Origin: CAVQRB01 sp963715055
Lineage (GTDB): Bacteria > Pseudomonadota > Alphaproteobacteria > Rhodobacterales > Rhodobacteraceae
NCBI GenBank assembly: GCA_963715055.1
Contig: CAVQRB010000002.1
Span: 248,001 to 312,000, forward strand
Length of the DNA stretch: 64,000 nucleotides
Direction of reading: 5' to 3'
The notes beneath the pieces were generated by a model. It ran no database searches. It was not told where the DNA came from and worked only from the letters and a program-made list of their open reading frames with translations. A program made the translations under genes and the position numbers. Of this stretch, positions 44,146 to 53,441 are shown piece by piece. Positions within the stretch are counted from its first letter, which is position 1. Each line of letters starts with the position of its first letter.

Positions 44146-46054
44146 GATCCTCTCGCTTGTCACCCTCTGCCTTGCCCTCTGCGGCCCCGCCCAGGCGGAC
44201 TGGCTCAAGGAAAGCAGCTTCTGGGGCACCGAAGTCGCCGCCGGTGACATGCCCCCCGTGGCCGAGCGCGTCCCGCTCGATCCGCTGATCGTCGATCTGG
44301 AGGCCAAGGGCCGTAGCTACGGCAAGCAGGGCGGCACCCTGCGCACACTGGTCTCGCGCTCCAAGGACACGCGGCAGATGGTGGTCTACGGCTACGCGCG
44401 GCTGGTCGGCTACAATAAGGATTACGAGCTTGTCCCTGACCTGCTGCGCGATGTGGAGGTCGAGGAAGGCCGCCAATTCATCCTGCACCTGCGCCGCGGA
44501 CACCGCTGGTCCGATGGCCATCCTTTCACCTCCGCCGATTTCGAGTACTTCTGGACACACATTGCGCTGAACCCTGAACTCAGCCCCTCGGGCCCGCCGC
44601 AGAGCATGATCGTCGACGATGCACCCGCGACGATGACCTTTCCGGATGCGCATACCGTCATCGTCGAGTGGCCGACACCGAACCCGCAGTTCCTGCAACT
44701 CCTGGCGCAGGCGAGCCCACTGCTGATCTACCGCCCCGCCCATTACCTCAAGCAGTTCCACGCGGAGTTCACCGACAAGAGCACGCTCCGAAAGGCGATC
44801 AAGAAGGCCCGTCTGCGCACCTGGGCGGCGCTCCACAATGACATGGACAACCTTTACAAATTCGACAATCCGGAGCTGCCGACGCTGCAGCCTTGGATCA
44901 ACGCCTCCACCAGCCAGTCCAGCCGCCAGCTCTTCGTGCGCAATCCCTATTACCACCGGATCGACAAGCAAGGCGTGCAACTGCCCTACATCGACGTGGT
45001 GGAGATGACCGTGGTGGGCGGCGGGCTGATCGCCGCCAAGGCCAACGCGGGCGAGGTCGACCTGCAGGCCCGCGGGCTCGATTTCCCCGACATCTCGATC
45101 CTGAAAAAGGGCGAGGCGGATGGCGGCAACTACCGCACGCTGCTCTGGGCCAATGGCGCGGCAAGCCAGATCGCCATCTATCCCAACCTCAATTTCGCCG
45201 ATCCGGTCTGGCGCGAGGTGATCCGCGACGTGCGCTTCCGCCGCGCCCTCAGCCTCGGCATTGATCGGCGCATGATCAACCGAGCGCTTTATTTCGGCCT
45301 TGCCAAGGAAGGCGGCATGACCACTCTCGAGGCCAGCCCGCTCCATGACATCACCAACCTCTATTCATGGGCGATCTATTATCCGGCCAAGGCCAATGCT
45401 CTGCTCGATGAAATGGGGCTGACCGAACGCACGCCGGACGGCATCCGCCGGCTGCCCGACGGCCGCCCGATGGAGTTCGTCGTGGAAACCGCCGGCGAGC
45501 GGCAGGAGGTGGAGAACGCGCTCGCCATCATCACCGACACCTGGCGCGAGATCGGCATCAAGCTGATCATGCGACCGCTCGACCGCGACATCCTGCGCAA
45601 CCGGGTCTATTCCGGCGTATCGATGGCGGCGGTCTGGTACGGCTGGGACAACGGCATCCCGCAGGAATACACGCCACCCGAATACCTCGCGCCGACGCAC
45701 CAGGAGTTCTTCGCCTGGCCCAAGTGGGGCCAGTACTACCAGACCGGCGGGGAGGTCGGCGAAGCGCCCGACATGGCCCCCGCGGTCCGATTGATGGAGC
45801 TCAGCAAGGCCTGGGACCACAGCACGGAACGCTACGAGCGCGAGGCGATCTGGCGCGAAATGCTCGCCATCCACGCCGACCAGCAATATGGCATCGGCAT
45901 CCTGAGCCAGGCACCACAACCCATCGTCGTCTCCAAGAAGCTGCGCAACGTGCCCGAACACGGGCTCTGGGCCTGGGATCCCGGCGCACATTTCGGCATC
46001 CACCGCATGGATGAGTTCTACTACGAAGACCCGTTTGAGCAACTCATCCAATGA
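44138..46054 (+). CDS. family 5 extracellular solute-binding protein of the peptide-type importer
   Basis: A 638-residue periplasmic protein with a short signal peptide (FRILSLVTLCLALCGPAQA). GGTLRTLVSRSKDTRQ and FILHLRRGHRWSDGHPFTSADFEYFW are the SBP_bac_5 signatures, and FRRALSLGIDRRMIN is the third. Family members bind peptides, nickel, opines or sugars; at about 640 residues this one is longer than DppA, closer to the YejA type. The permease gene starts within its stop (ATGA). Unlike the three other binding-protein genes here, no hairpin follows it. Confidence 0.9.
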   Translation: MFRILSLVTLCLALCGPAQADWLKESSFWGTEVAAGDMPPVAERVPLDPLIVDLEAKGRSYGKQGGTLRTLVSRSKDTRQMVVYGYARLVGYNKDYELVPDLLRDVEVEEGRQFILHLRRGHRWSDGHPFTSADFEYFWTHIALNPELSPSGPPQSMIVDDAPATMTFPDAHTVIVEWPTPNPQFLQLLAQASPLLIYRPAHYLKQFHAEFTDKSTLRKAIKKARLRTWAALHNDMDNLYKFDNPELPTLQPWINASTSQSSRQLFVRNPYYHRIDKQGVQLPYIDVVEMTVVGGGLIAAKANAGEVDLQARGLDFPDISILKKGEADGGNYRTLLWANGAASQIAIYPNLNFADPVWREVIRDVRFRRALSLGIDRRMINRALYFGLAKEGGMTTLEASPLHDITNLYSWAIYYPAKANALLDEMGLTERTPDGIRRLPDGRPMEFVVETAGERQEVENALAIITDTWREIGIKLIMRPLDRDILRNRVYSGVSMAAVWYGWDNGIPQEYTPPEYLAPTHQEFFAWPKWGQYYQTGGEVGEAPDMAPAVRLMELSKAWDHSTERYEREAIWREMLAIHADQQYGIGILSQAPQPIVVSKKLRNVPEHGLWAWDPGAHFGIHRMDEFYYEDPFEQLIQ

Positions 46055-47079
46055 TGTTTCTGCGCTACGCCGTCTATCGGTTCATCACGATGCTGCTCAC
46101 CCTCTGGGTCGTATCGGCGCTGGTCTTCGTGATCATCAACCTGCCGCCCGGCGACTACCTGTCCAACCAGATCGCCGAGTTGCGCGCCACCGGGCAGGCC
46201 GAAGGTGTGGCCAAGGCCGAATTCCTGCGCACCGAATATGCGCTGGACCGCCCGATCTGGCAGCAATACCTGATCTGGGTCGGCATGGCCCCTGGCCCGC
46301 AGGGCTGGTACGGGCTCATCCAGGGCAACTTCGGCTGGTCCTTCGAATACGACCAGCCGGTGGCGGACATCGTCGGTGACGCGCTCTGGCTTACGGTACT
46401 GGTGAACCTCGCCGCCGTGCTCTTCGTCTATCTCGTGGCCTTGCCGCTCGGCGTGATCGCCGCCGCGAAATCCGAAACCTGGGTTGACTACACCGCCGCC
46501 TTCGTGGGCTATCTCGGGCTTGCCACGCCGAACTTCCTTCTGGCGCTCATGCTCTTCTACTACGGCAACAAGTATTTCGACCTGCCCATCGGCGGGCTCA
46601 TGGCCCCCGAATTCGAAGGCGAACCGATGTCCTGGGAGAAGGTCAAATCGGTGCTCCTGCATCTGATCGTGCCGACCTTCGTGATCGGCACCTCGGGGGC
46701 CGCGGCGATGATGCAACGCCTGCGCGCCAACATGCTCGACGAGCTCAGCAAGCCCTATGTGGAAACCGCCAAGGCCAAGGGGCTGGCACCTGCCAAACTG
46801 CTCGCCAAATACCCGCTCCGAATGGCCTTCAACCCCTTTGTGGCCGATATCGGCAACCTGCTGCCGGGCATGGTATCGGGCTCGGTGCTGGTGTCGGTGG
46901 TGCTCGGGCTACAGACCATCGGGCCGGACCTGCTGCAGGCGCTGAAGTCGCAGGACCAGTTTCTTGCGGGCTTCGTGCTGATGTTCGTGGCCCTGCTCAC
47001 GCTGATCGGCACGATGATCTCCGATCTGCTGCTGGTGCTGCTCGACCCGCGCATCCGCTACGGGGCGCGTGGCGCATGA
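46051..47079 (+). CDS. peptide-type ABC transporter permease (DppB/YejB-like)
   Basis: A 342-residue inner-membrane permease. The N-terminus FLRYAVYRFITMLLTLWVVSALVFVIINLPPGDYLSNQ is typical of DppB/OppB. The EAA-loop equivalent is QRLRANMLDELSKPYVETAKAKGLAPAKLLAKYPLRMAF. About six spans are seen. Both its start and its stop overlap the neighbours by four bases, so its synthesis is probably coupled to both. Confidence 0.9.
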   Translation: MMFLRYAVYRFITMLLTLWVVSALVFVIINLPPGDYLSNQIAELRATGQAEGVAKAEFLRTEYALDRPIWQQYLIWVGMAPGPQGWYGLIQGNFGWSFEYDQPVADIVGDALWLTVLVNLAAVLFVYLVALPLGVIAAAKSETWVDYTAAFVGYLGLATPNFLLALMLFYYGNKYFDLPIGGLMAPEFEGEPMSWEKVKSVLLHLIVPTFVIGTSGAAAMMQRLRANMLDELSKPYVETAKAKGLAPAKLLAKYPLRMAFNPFVADIGNLLPGMVSGSVLVSVVLGLQTIGPDLLQALKSQDQFLAGFVLMFVALLTLIGTMISDLLLVLLDPRIRYGARGA

Positions 47080-48231
47080 AACAGCTTCCCGATGGCCGAT
47101 ATATCGACGACGCGCCCTGGTCCGACGATGCCGACCTCAGCGCACCCGAGCGCTCCGACATGGACGCGCCCAACTGGGTGCTGGTCTGGCGCAAGTTCAA
47201 GCGCCACAGGCTCGGGCTGATCTCCGGCATCTTCCTGCTGATCTGCTACCTGATCCTGCCGGTGGCAGGCTTCATCGCGCCCTATACGCCCAACGAACGC
47301 AGCGCCGATTACCTCTATGCCCCGCCGCAGTCGATCAACCTCTGGCACGAGGGCGAATTCATCGGGCCCTTACGTCTATGCCACCACCGCCACCGCCGAT
47401 CTGGTGAATTACCGATGGACCTATACCACCGATGAAACCCGTCCGATGCCGCTGGAATTCTTCTGCGAAGGCAGCACCTACAAGCTTTTCGGCCTGATCC
47501 GCTCGGACACCCATCTCTTCTGCGCGCCCGAAGGCGCCACGGTCTTTCTCTGGGGCTCGGACCGCCTTGGCCGCGACGTCTTCAGCCGCATCCTCTATGG
47601 CGCGCAACTCTCGCTCACCGTGGGGCTGATCGGCATCACCGTCTCCTTCACGCTCGGCATCTTCTTCGGCTCGATCGCGGGCTATTTCGGCGGCCGCACC
47701 GACTGGATCATCAACCGCGTGATCGAGATCCTGCGCTCATTGCCGGAACTGCCGCTCTGGCTCGCACTTTCCGCCGCCGTGCCCTCGAACTGGGGGCCGG
47801 TGGCGGTCTTCTTCATCATCTCGATCATCCTAGGCATCCTCGACTGGCCGGGGCTGGCCCGTGCCGTGCGCTCGAAATTCCTCTCCCTGCGCGAGGAGGA
47901 ATACGTCCGCGCCGCCGAGATGATGGGCGCGAAACCCGGCCGGGTGATCCGCCGCCACCTGCTGCCCAACTTCATGAGCCACCTCATTGCCAGCGCCACG
48001 CTGTCCATTCCCGCCATGATCCTCGGCGAAACCGCGCTCAGCTTTCTGGGCCTCGGCCTGCGCGCCCCCGCCGTCTCCTGGGGCGTGATGCTCAACGACG
48101 CGCAGAACCTCGCCTCGATCGAGATCTACCCCTGGACGGCAATCCCGATGCTGCCGATCATCTTCGTGGTTCTTGCCTTCAACTTCCTCGGCGACGGGCT
48201 GCGCGCCTCACTCGACCCTTACAAGGGCTGA
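47076..48231 (+). pseudogene. peptide-type ABC transporter permease (DppC/YejE-like), +1 frameshift
   Basis: The gene is readable in two frames. The first (47076 to about 47370) gives MKQLPDGRYIDD, the hydrophobic span GLISGIFLLICYLILPVAGFIAPYTPNERS and then HEGEFIGP; at the GGGCCC run (47364-47369) the sense switches to the +1 frame: YVYATTATADLVNYRWTY onward to the typical DppC end (GRDVFSRILYGAQLSLTVGLIG; RAAEMMGAKPGRVIRRHLLPN; SWGVMLNDAQNL). Deleting one base gives a continuous protein of 384 residues. The periplasmic insert after span one is YejE-like. The fault sits in a short homopolymer run, so an error in the sequence is plausible. Confidence 0.85.
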
Positions 48232-48307
48232 CACGGTCCGCCCGCAGGCACCGGGTCAGGCGGAAGCCGTGACGACATGGCCCGTGATCCTGCCCGTTAC
48301 CGCGCCG

Positions 48308-49066
48308 CTAGCCGAACCGCGCCGCGATGTCGGCTGCCGCCGCTGCCGTGACCTCTGCCAGCGATGCGCCACGCTCCTCCAGCGCATTGCGCAGCGGCGT
48401 GCCCTGGCAATAGGCGATGGCGGGCCCCTCGGGTTGGTCGGCACGGCTCTCCGCGGCGATGGTCTCCACCGCGACGCGCTCGAAGCCGGCAGCCTTCAGG
48501 TCTGCGGTGATCCGGTCCACATCGTGGTAGCCATGCGGGATCCGGGCGAGAAAATCCGGCGGATCCTCGGGAAAGAGCCGCGTCGCCGTTTCCGTGACGC
48601 TTGCCGCGAAGTCGTTCTCCCCGATCCGGTCCCAGACGTTGAAAATGAACCCACCGCCGGGCGTTAGAACCCGCCGGGCCTCGCGAAAGCCCGCGATCCG
48701 GTCGGGAAAGAACATCACCCCGAACTGGCAGCAGACCATGTCGAAATCGCCCTCTCCGAAAGGCAGCGCCAGCGCATCCGCCTGCCGCCAGTCGAGCCGG
48801 GCTGCCTCGGGCTGACGGCTCGCGGCACGGTCCAGCATCGGCTGGTTGAGATCGGTCACCACGTATCGCGCCTCCGGATCGAGCAAGGGCGCGAGCGCAC
48901 GCGTCACCACGCCGCTGCCCGCCGCCGTTTCAAGAACCGCGCGCGGGCGGCCCGCCGCCACACGTCCCGCCATGTCGTGGGCATAGCTCTCGAAGATGAG
49001 CGGGACCAGATAGTTGTCGTAGACTTCCGGGATGGACCCCGCGAATGTACTGTCCCTGTCACGCAT
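48308..49066 (-). CDS. class I SAM-dependent methyltransferase (UbiE/Methyltransf_11 type)
   Basis: A 252-residue methyltransferase. Motif I is VLETAAGSGVVTRALAP, post-I VVTDLNQPML, motif II DMVCCQFGVMFFPDR and motif III ARRVLTPGGGFIFNVWD. It is distinct from the two small ELGLGNGRT-type methyltransferases in the window. The substrate is unknown. It converges with the ABC permease gene and is followed on its 5' side by a lipoprotein gene on the same strand. Confidence 0.82.
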   Translation of the reverse strand: MRDRDSTFAGSIPEVYDNYLVPLIFESYAHDMAGRVAAGRPRAVLETAAGSGVVTRALAPLLDPEARYVVTDLNQPMLDRAASRQPEAARLDWRQADALALPFGEGDFDMVCCQFGVMFFPDRIAGFREARRVLTPGGGFIFNVWDRIGENDFAASVTETATRLFPEDPPDFLARIPHGYHDVDRITADLKAAGFERVAVETIAAESRADQPEGPAIAYCQGTPLRNALEERGASLAEVTAAAAADIAARFG

Positions 49067-49161
49067 GACTACACCCCTCGATCGCGATACGTCAGCCGAA
49101 GAAAGCTATCACGATCCGGGCCCTGTGTCATGCCGCGGGCGCAAAGACCCCGGCGGCGCGA

Positions 49162-49443
49162 TCAGAAGAATGTCTCGTTCACATCGTCGATCAAGTTCAG
49201 CGCCGCGAGTTCGCAATCCCTGGGGCTGTCGATCAGGCAGATCCGTGTGTAGCCGCGATAGACCACGCTGGTCTGCTGATAGGGTCCGTTGCGGCCCTCG
49301 ATGGTCCGCTGCCGCAACTCATAGCGCTCGCCCGCATAAAACCCGGTCTGCAAGACCTGCGGGGTGCGCGTCTCATTGGTGACGGTCGCGCAGGCAGTGA
49401 GCATCACAGCGGCCGCAATAGAACAGAATGCACTTCGTATCAT
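49162..49443 (-). CDS. small predicted lipoprotein
   Basis: A 93-residue protein starting MIRSAFCSIAAAVMLTACATVT, a lipoprotein signal with lipobox LTAC; the acyl-cysteine would be residue 19. The mature part, about 75 residues (YELRQRTIEGRNGPYQQTSVVYRGYTRIC), has no known domain. Two further Cys residues (RICLIDSPRDCE) could form a disulfide. AGAGAG lies upstream of the ATG; an in-frame ATG 21 bases upstream is less likely. Confidence 0.65.
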   Translation of the reverse strand: MIRSAFCSIAAAVMLTACATVTNETRTPQVLQTGFYAGERYELRQRTIEGRNGPYQQTSVVYRGYTRICLIDSPRDCELAALNLIDDVNETFF

Positions 49444-49538
49444 GGCTCTTCGTCTCTCTTTCACTGGCGACAGGATAGCCCCTGCCGCGCCACTGACCAG
49501 CGTTTTCTGTCACCCTCGCGGCTTCGTTCAGGGCGGGC

Positions 49539-51938
49539 TCAACGGTCGTCGCCATCCTGCTCGTCGCCGCCCAATTCATCCTCCTCGATGCTCGCCTGGG
49601 CCGCGGCGGTGATCGTCTCCTTGTCCTTTTCGGAGAGATTGTCGACCTTGCCATCGGCCAGCCGAACGGTGACTTCCTTGTGCGCGAACTTGATCCCTTC
49701 CCGGGCAAAGAGCTCGCGGATCTCCTCGTAGACCTTCTTGCGCACCAGCCATTGATCGCCCGGCTTGGTCATGAACTTGACCCTTATGATCATGGCCGAA
49801 TCCTGCATCTCGATCACGCCTTGGGACTTGAGCGGCTGGATGAAGTTCTTGCCGATCACCGGGTCGTCGAGCAGTGCCACGCCAAGGTTCTTGATCAGCT
49901 TGCGCACCTTCTCCACATCGGTGTCGTAGGTGACGCGCAAGGGTAGCTTCATGATCACCCAGTCGCGCGAATAATTTGTCATCACCTGCAACTCGCCGAA
50001 GGGGATGGTGTGCAGCGCGCCAAGGTGATGGCGCAGCTGGAACGAGCGGACCGAGATCTTCTCCACCGTGCCCTTGACCCCGCCCACATCGAGGTATTCG
50101 CCCTTGCGGAAGGCATCGTCGAAGAGGAAGAACCCGCCCGAGAAAATGTCGCGCACCAGCGCCTGGGATCCGAAACCGATGGCGATGCCGATGACCCCGG
50201 CGCCCGCGAAGAGCGGACCCACGTTGATGCCCACCTGCAACAGGACCAGAAGGGCGATACTGACCATCACGACGATCAGGATGAAGTTGCGAAACAGCGG
50301 CAGCAGCGTCGCAAGGCGGCTCGCGCTGGTGGCGCCGCCCTCGTCGCCAAGCTCGCCTTCCTCCATATCGCCCTGTTCCTCGAGAATCTTGTTGTCGATC
50401 CAGATCCGGAACGCCTGGTAGACGATATAGCCGAGGAAGATGATCACCATGATGTCGAGGAGGCTGTCGGCGTAGGTTTCCGCCATCTCCGCGCCTTCGT
50501 TGTCCCAGATGTAGAAGAAGGCATAGACGCCCGCCACGAAGGCCAGAATGGCCGCCACGCGCCGCGCCAGTTCCTCGAAAGTACTGATCCTGCGCACCGG
50601 CGGGCGGGCCTTGACCGGGGTGTCGGTATCGGTATCGGTACCGGCGGGCGCGTCCTGCGCCTCCGGATCCGGGATTTCATTGAGATCGCGCAACCTGCGA
50701 CCACGCTCGAAACTGCGCTCGATGATGAAGTTGATCACGCCGTAGACGACGATGATCGTGAGCAGAATGCCGTACGCGCCTGCGATCAGCGGGGTCGACG
50801 AGGGGTTGCCCAGCACCAGATCATAAGTCAGCTCGACCCAGGCGAAAAGTACGTAGAAGATCACCACCGGCGCCCAGATCACGGAGAGCAACCGCAGCCC
50901 CCAGGTCACGTCATCCTTGGCCATGCCGCCCCGGATCGCGTTTGACAAAGCGCGGCCGTTGACCACCACCAGGAGGATGTTCAAAAGCACCACGAAGGCC
51001 GACATGAGCGCAGAAAGGAAGGCATAGAAGTCGTAGTTGAGCCCAAGCTCGCCGATCCAGATGCCGAAAAGAATGGCGAAGATGTCGACCGTCCCCAGCG
51101 TGACCAGCCAACGGTGCAGCCGCTTGGCGTCGCCCGTGCCCATCACCGGGATCCGGTATTGTTCGAGATAGGGCGACAGGATCATGCGCCACAGGTCGGC
51201 CACGAAGCGGCTGAAGAAATAAGCGATGTTGATCAGGGTTATGGTGAACTGGATCGCCACATCCTCGACGGGACCGAAGAAGGCCCAGCCGATTACATAG
51301 GCGACCAGCATCGAGACAAGGATGCCAATCACCCCGAGAAAGAAGCGGAACACCAGGAAAGGCATCTTCTCGGAATAGCCCCGAGGGTTATCGACTGTGC
51401 GCGCGACTACGAAACGCCTTGCGAAACGCTTGCCGTATATTTGTTTCTCCACAAGGTAACCGACCGCGAAGAGCGCCAGCGACATGTAGAAGACCTTGAA
51501 ATAGGCTGAGATAGTGCCGTCCGGGCTCGTGGCCCGCAGAATGTAGAGCACCTCGTTGATCGCGTTGGGCAGATCGAGGATGCGCTGCACGAGGGCGGCG
51601 CGGAAGGTGACGAGCGCGTCCTGCGCCTTCATCAGCGCGCCGCCTTCCTTCTTTGCCGGAACCGCGCCGTCCGCCGTGCGCGCCACTTCCGGCGCGGGCG
51701 GTGCGTCCTGCGCCAGCACATTGCCTTGTGTGTCGATCACCACAACGCCAAGCCCGTTCGCCGCGGCCTGCTTCATGATATCGGCAATGCGCGCCCGGGC
51801 CGCGTCATCGCCCGAAGCGGGCGCCTCCGCCGTCAGCGGAACAAGCGAGGGGTTGCCTTGAGCCTGCGCCGGAATGGCCGCGGCAATCCCGAGCAGAAAG
51901 GCCACGCAAAGACTGAAAGCAGCAGCGAAGGAACGCAT
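49539..51938 (-). CDS. large MscS-family mechanosensitive channel
   Basis: A 799-residue protein. A signal peptide (AAAFSLCVAFLLGIAAAIPAQA) precedes a periplasmic stretch of about 110 residues, then about ten membrane spans. The MscS core lies near residues 560-760: pore helix and TM3 region VGPLFAGAGVIGIAIGFGSQALVRDIFSGGFFLFDD, then the beta domain GEYLDVGGVKGTVEKISVRSFQLRHHLGALHTIPFGELQ. A long acidic C-terminal tail ends DELGGDEQDGDDR. It gates on membrane tension and relieves hypo-osmotic shock. It is divergent from the glycosyltransferase operon across 282 bases. Confidence 0.9.
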   Translation of the reverse strand: MRSFAAAFSLCVAFLLGIAAAIPAQAQGNPSLVPLTAEAPASGDDAARARIADIMKQAAANGLGVVVIDTQGNVLAQDAPPAPEVARTADGAVPAKKEGGALMKAQDALVTFRAALVQRILDLPNAINEVLYILRATSPDGTISAYFKVFYMSLALFAVGYLVEKQIYGKRFARRFVVARTVDNPRGYSEKMPFLVFRFFLGVIGILVSMLVAYVIGWAFFGPVEDVAIQFTITLINIAYFFSRFVADLWRMILSPYLEQYRIPVMGTGDAKRLHRWLVTLGTVDIFAILFGIWIGELGLNYDFYAFLSALMSAFVVLLNILLVVVNGRALSNAIRGGMAKDDVTWGLRLLSVIWAPVVIFYVLFAWVELTYDLVLGNPSSTPLIAGAYGILLTIIVVYGVINFIIERSFERGRRLRDLNEIPDPEAQDAPAGTDTDTDTPVKARPPVRRISTFEELARRVAAILAFVAGVYAFFYIWDNEGAEMAETYADSLLDIMVIIFLGYIVYQAFRIWIDNKILEEQGDMEEGELGDEGGATSASRLATLLPLFRNFILIVVMVSIALLVLLQVGINVGPLFAGAGVIGIAIGFGSQALVRDIFSGGFFLFDDAFRKGEYLDVGGVKGTVEKISVRSFQLRHHLGALHTIPFGELQVMTNYSRDWVIMKLPLRVTYDTDVEKVRKLIKNLGVALLDDPVIGKNFIQPLKSQGVIEMQDSAMIIRVKFMTKPGDQWLVRKKVYEEIRELFAREGIKFAHKEVTVRLADGKVDNLSEKDKETITAAAQASIEEDELGGDEQDGDDR

Positions 51939-52220
51939 CGGAAAAATCCAGTGGGGGTCTACTGAAATCCGACGGTATGCGAGGCGTGACACAGATGCAA
52001 ATGCACAGGATTTCACATCTTCGCTGCAACAGGTGTTTTGCACCCCCGGAAAATATGTGCCAAAGAGAGCATGCAGCCGAGGCTGCGATACTGAAAACAA
52101 GACCCAGGGACCGGCCATGTGCCAGATCGAATGCACCGTGACGCGGCACGCCGGTCGTCGAGCAGCAGCCTGCAGCAGCGATCCGACATCTGGCAGCCAC
52201 CATCCCGCCGGAACAGCCCT

Positions 52221-53441
52221 ATGAATACCTTTGACCGTTTCAAAGCCGCACCGCGCAAGCCGGACGATGGCGCAAGAACCTCGCACCGCGTGATGCTCTA
52301 CAGTCACGACACCTTCGGATTGGGCCATCTGCGCCGGTCGCGGGCCCTCGCCTCCGCCATCACCGCCTCGGATCCGGGCGCCTCCGCGATCATTCTGACG
52401 GGCTCGCCCGTGGCCGGGCGCTTCACCTTTCCCGAACGCGTCGACCATATGCGCCTGCCTGGCGTGACGAAGCTGCCCGACGGCACCTATGTGAGCCAGA
52501 CGCTGGGTCTCGACATCGACGAGACCACTGCGATGCGCTCCGGTCTGATCCAGACATCGGTGGAGAAATACAAGCCGGACCTGCTCATCGTCGACAAGGA
52601 GCCCACGGGTTTTCGCGGCGAGCTTTTGCCGACGCTGGAATGGATCGCCGCCAGTGGCACGACCCGCTGCGTACTCGGCCTGCGCGATGTGCTGGACGAG
52701 GAAAAGGTGCTCGCCGCCGAATGGGAACGCAAGGGCGCAGTGGATGCGACCGAAAAATACTACGACGAGATCTGGGTCTATGGAACAAAATCCGTCTATG
52801 ACCCGACCCGCGGCCTGCCGCTCAGTCCGGCGGCAAGGCGGCGCCTGCACTGGACGGGCTACCTGCGGCGCGAGATCACCGATCCGGCCATGGTTCCCGA
52901 CACGCCTTACGTTCTGATCACGCCGGGTGGCGGCGGTGACGGGCAGGCGATGGTCGATCTGGTGCTGCGCGCCTATGAAACCGACCCGACCCTCGGCCCC
53001 GACGCGGTGCTGGTCTACGGCCCGTTTCTTTCGGGCGACGTGCGGCAGGCCTTCGATGCCCGGATCGCGCGCCTTGGCGGGCGGGTCAAGGCGATGGGAT
53101 TCGAATCGAAGATCGAATCGCTTTTCGCCGGCGCCGAGGGCGTGATCTGCATGGGCGGCTACAACACCTTCTGCGAAGTGCTTTCCTTCGACAAACGCGC
53201 GGTGATCGTGCCGCGCACCACGCCGCGGCTGGAGCAATGGATCAGGGCCTCGCGGGCCGAAGAGCTTGGCCTCGTGCGCATGCTCGACGAAACCCGCGAC
53301 GGGATGACGCCGGAGGCGATGATCCGCGCGATCCGCGCGCTGCCCTTGCAAGGCAGGCCTTCGGAGGCGGGCGCCGATGGCCTGCTCGACGGGCTCGATG
53401 TCGTGGTGGAGCGCGCCCGCGCCCTGATGGCGGTGCGATGA
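52221..53441 (+). CDS. glycosyltransferase, MurG/GT28-like (first gene of coupled operon)
   Basis: A 406-residue GT-B-fold protein. The N-terminus MLYSHDTFGLGHLRRSRALASAI and the C-terminal region MGGYNTFCEVLSFDKRAVIVPRTTPRLEQWIRA match the acceptor and nucleotide-sugar sites of the MurG/GT28-like family; TPGGGGDGQAM is the inter-domain glycine loop. Signal peptide and membrane spans are absent, so it acts in the cytoplasm. It heads seven genes that each overlap the next by 4 bases. The fifth gene is a paralogue. Sugar and acceptor are unknown. Confidence 0.82.
   Translation: MNTFDRFKAAPRKPDDGARTSHRVMLYSHDTFGLGHLRRSRALASAITASDPGASAIILTGSPVAGRFTFPERVDHMRLPGVTKLPDGTYVSQTLGLDIDETTAMRSGLIQTSVEKYKPDLLIVDKEPTGFRGELLPTLEWIAASGTTRCVLGLRDVLDEEKVLAAEWERKGAVDATEKYYDEIWVYGTKSVYDPTRGLPLSPAARRRLHWTGYLRREITDPAMVPDTPYVLITPGGGGDGQAMVDLVLRAYETDPTLGPDAVLVYGPFLSGDVRQAFDARIARLGGRVKAMGFESKIESLFAGAEGVICMGGYNTFCEVLSFDKRAVIVPRTTPRLEQWIRASRAEELGLVRMLDETRDGMTPEAMIRAIRALPLQGRPSEAGADGLLDGLDVVVERARALMAVR

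Noticed and set aside
47317..48231. Separate permease gene starting at 47317
   Set aside because: Its first 17 residues are a shadow; it is the continuation of the frame that starts at 47076.
52073..52086. Inverted repeat GCAGCC-GA-GGCTGC between mscS and the glycosyltransferase operon
   Set aside because: A 2-base loop and 6-bp arms in GC-rich DNA are weak evidence; no T-run and no known motif.
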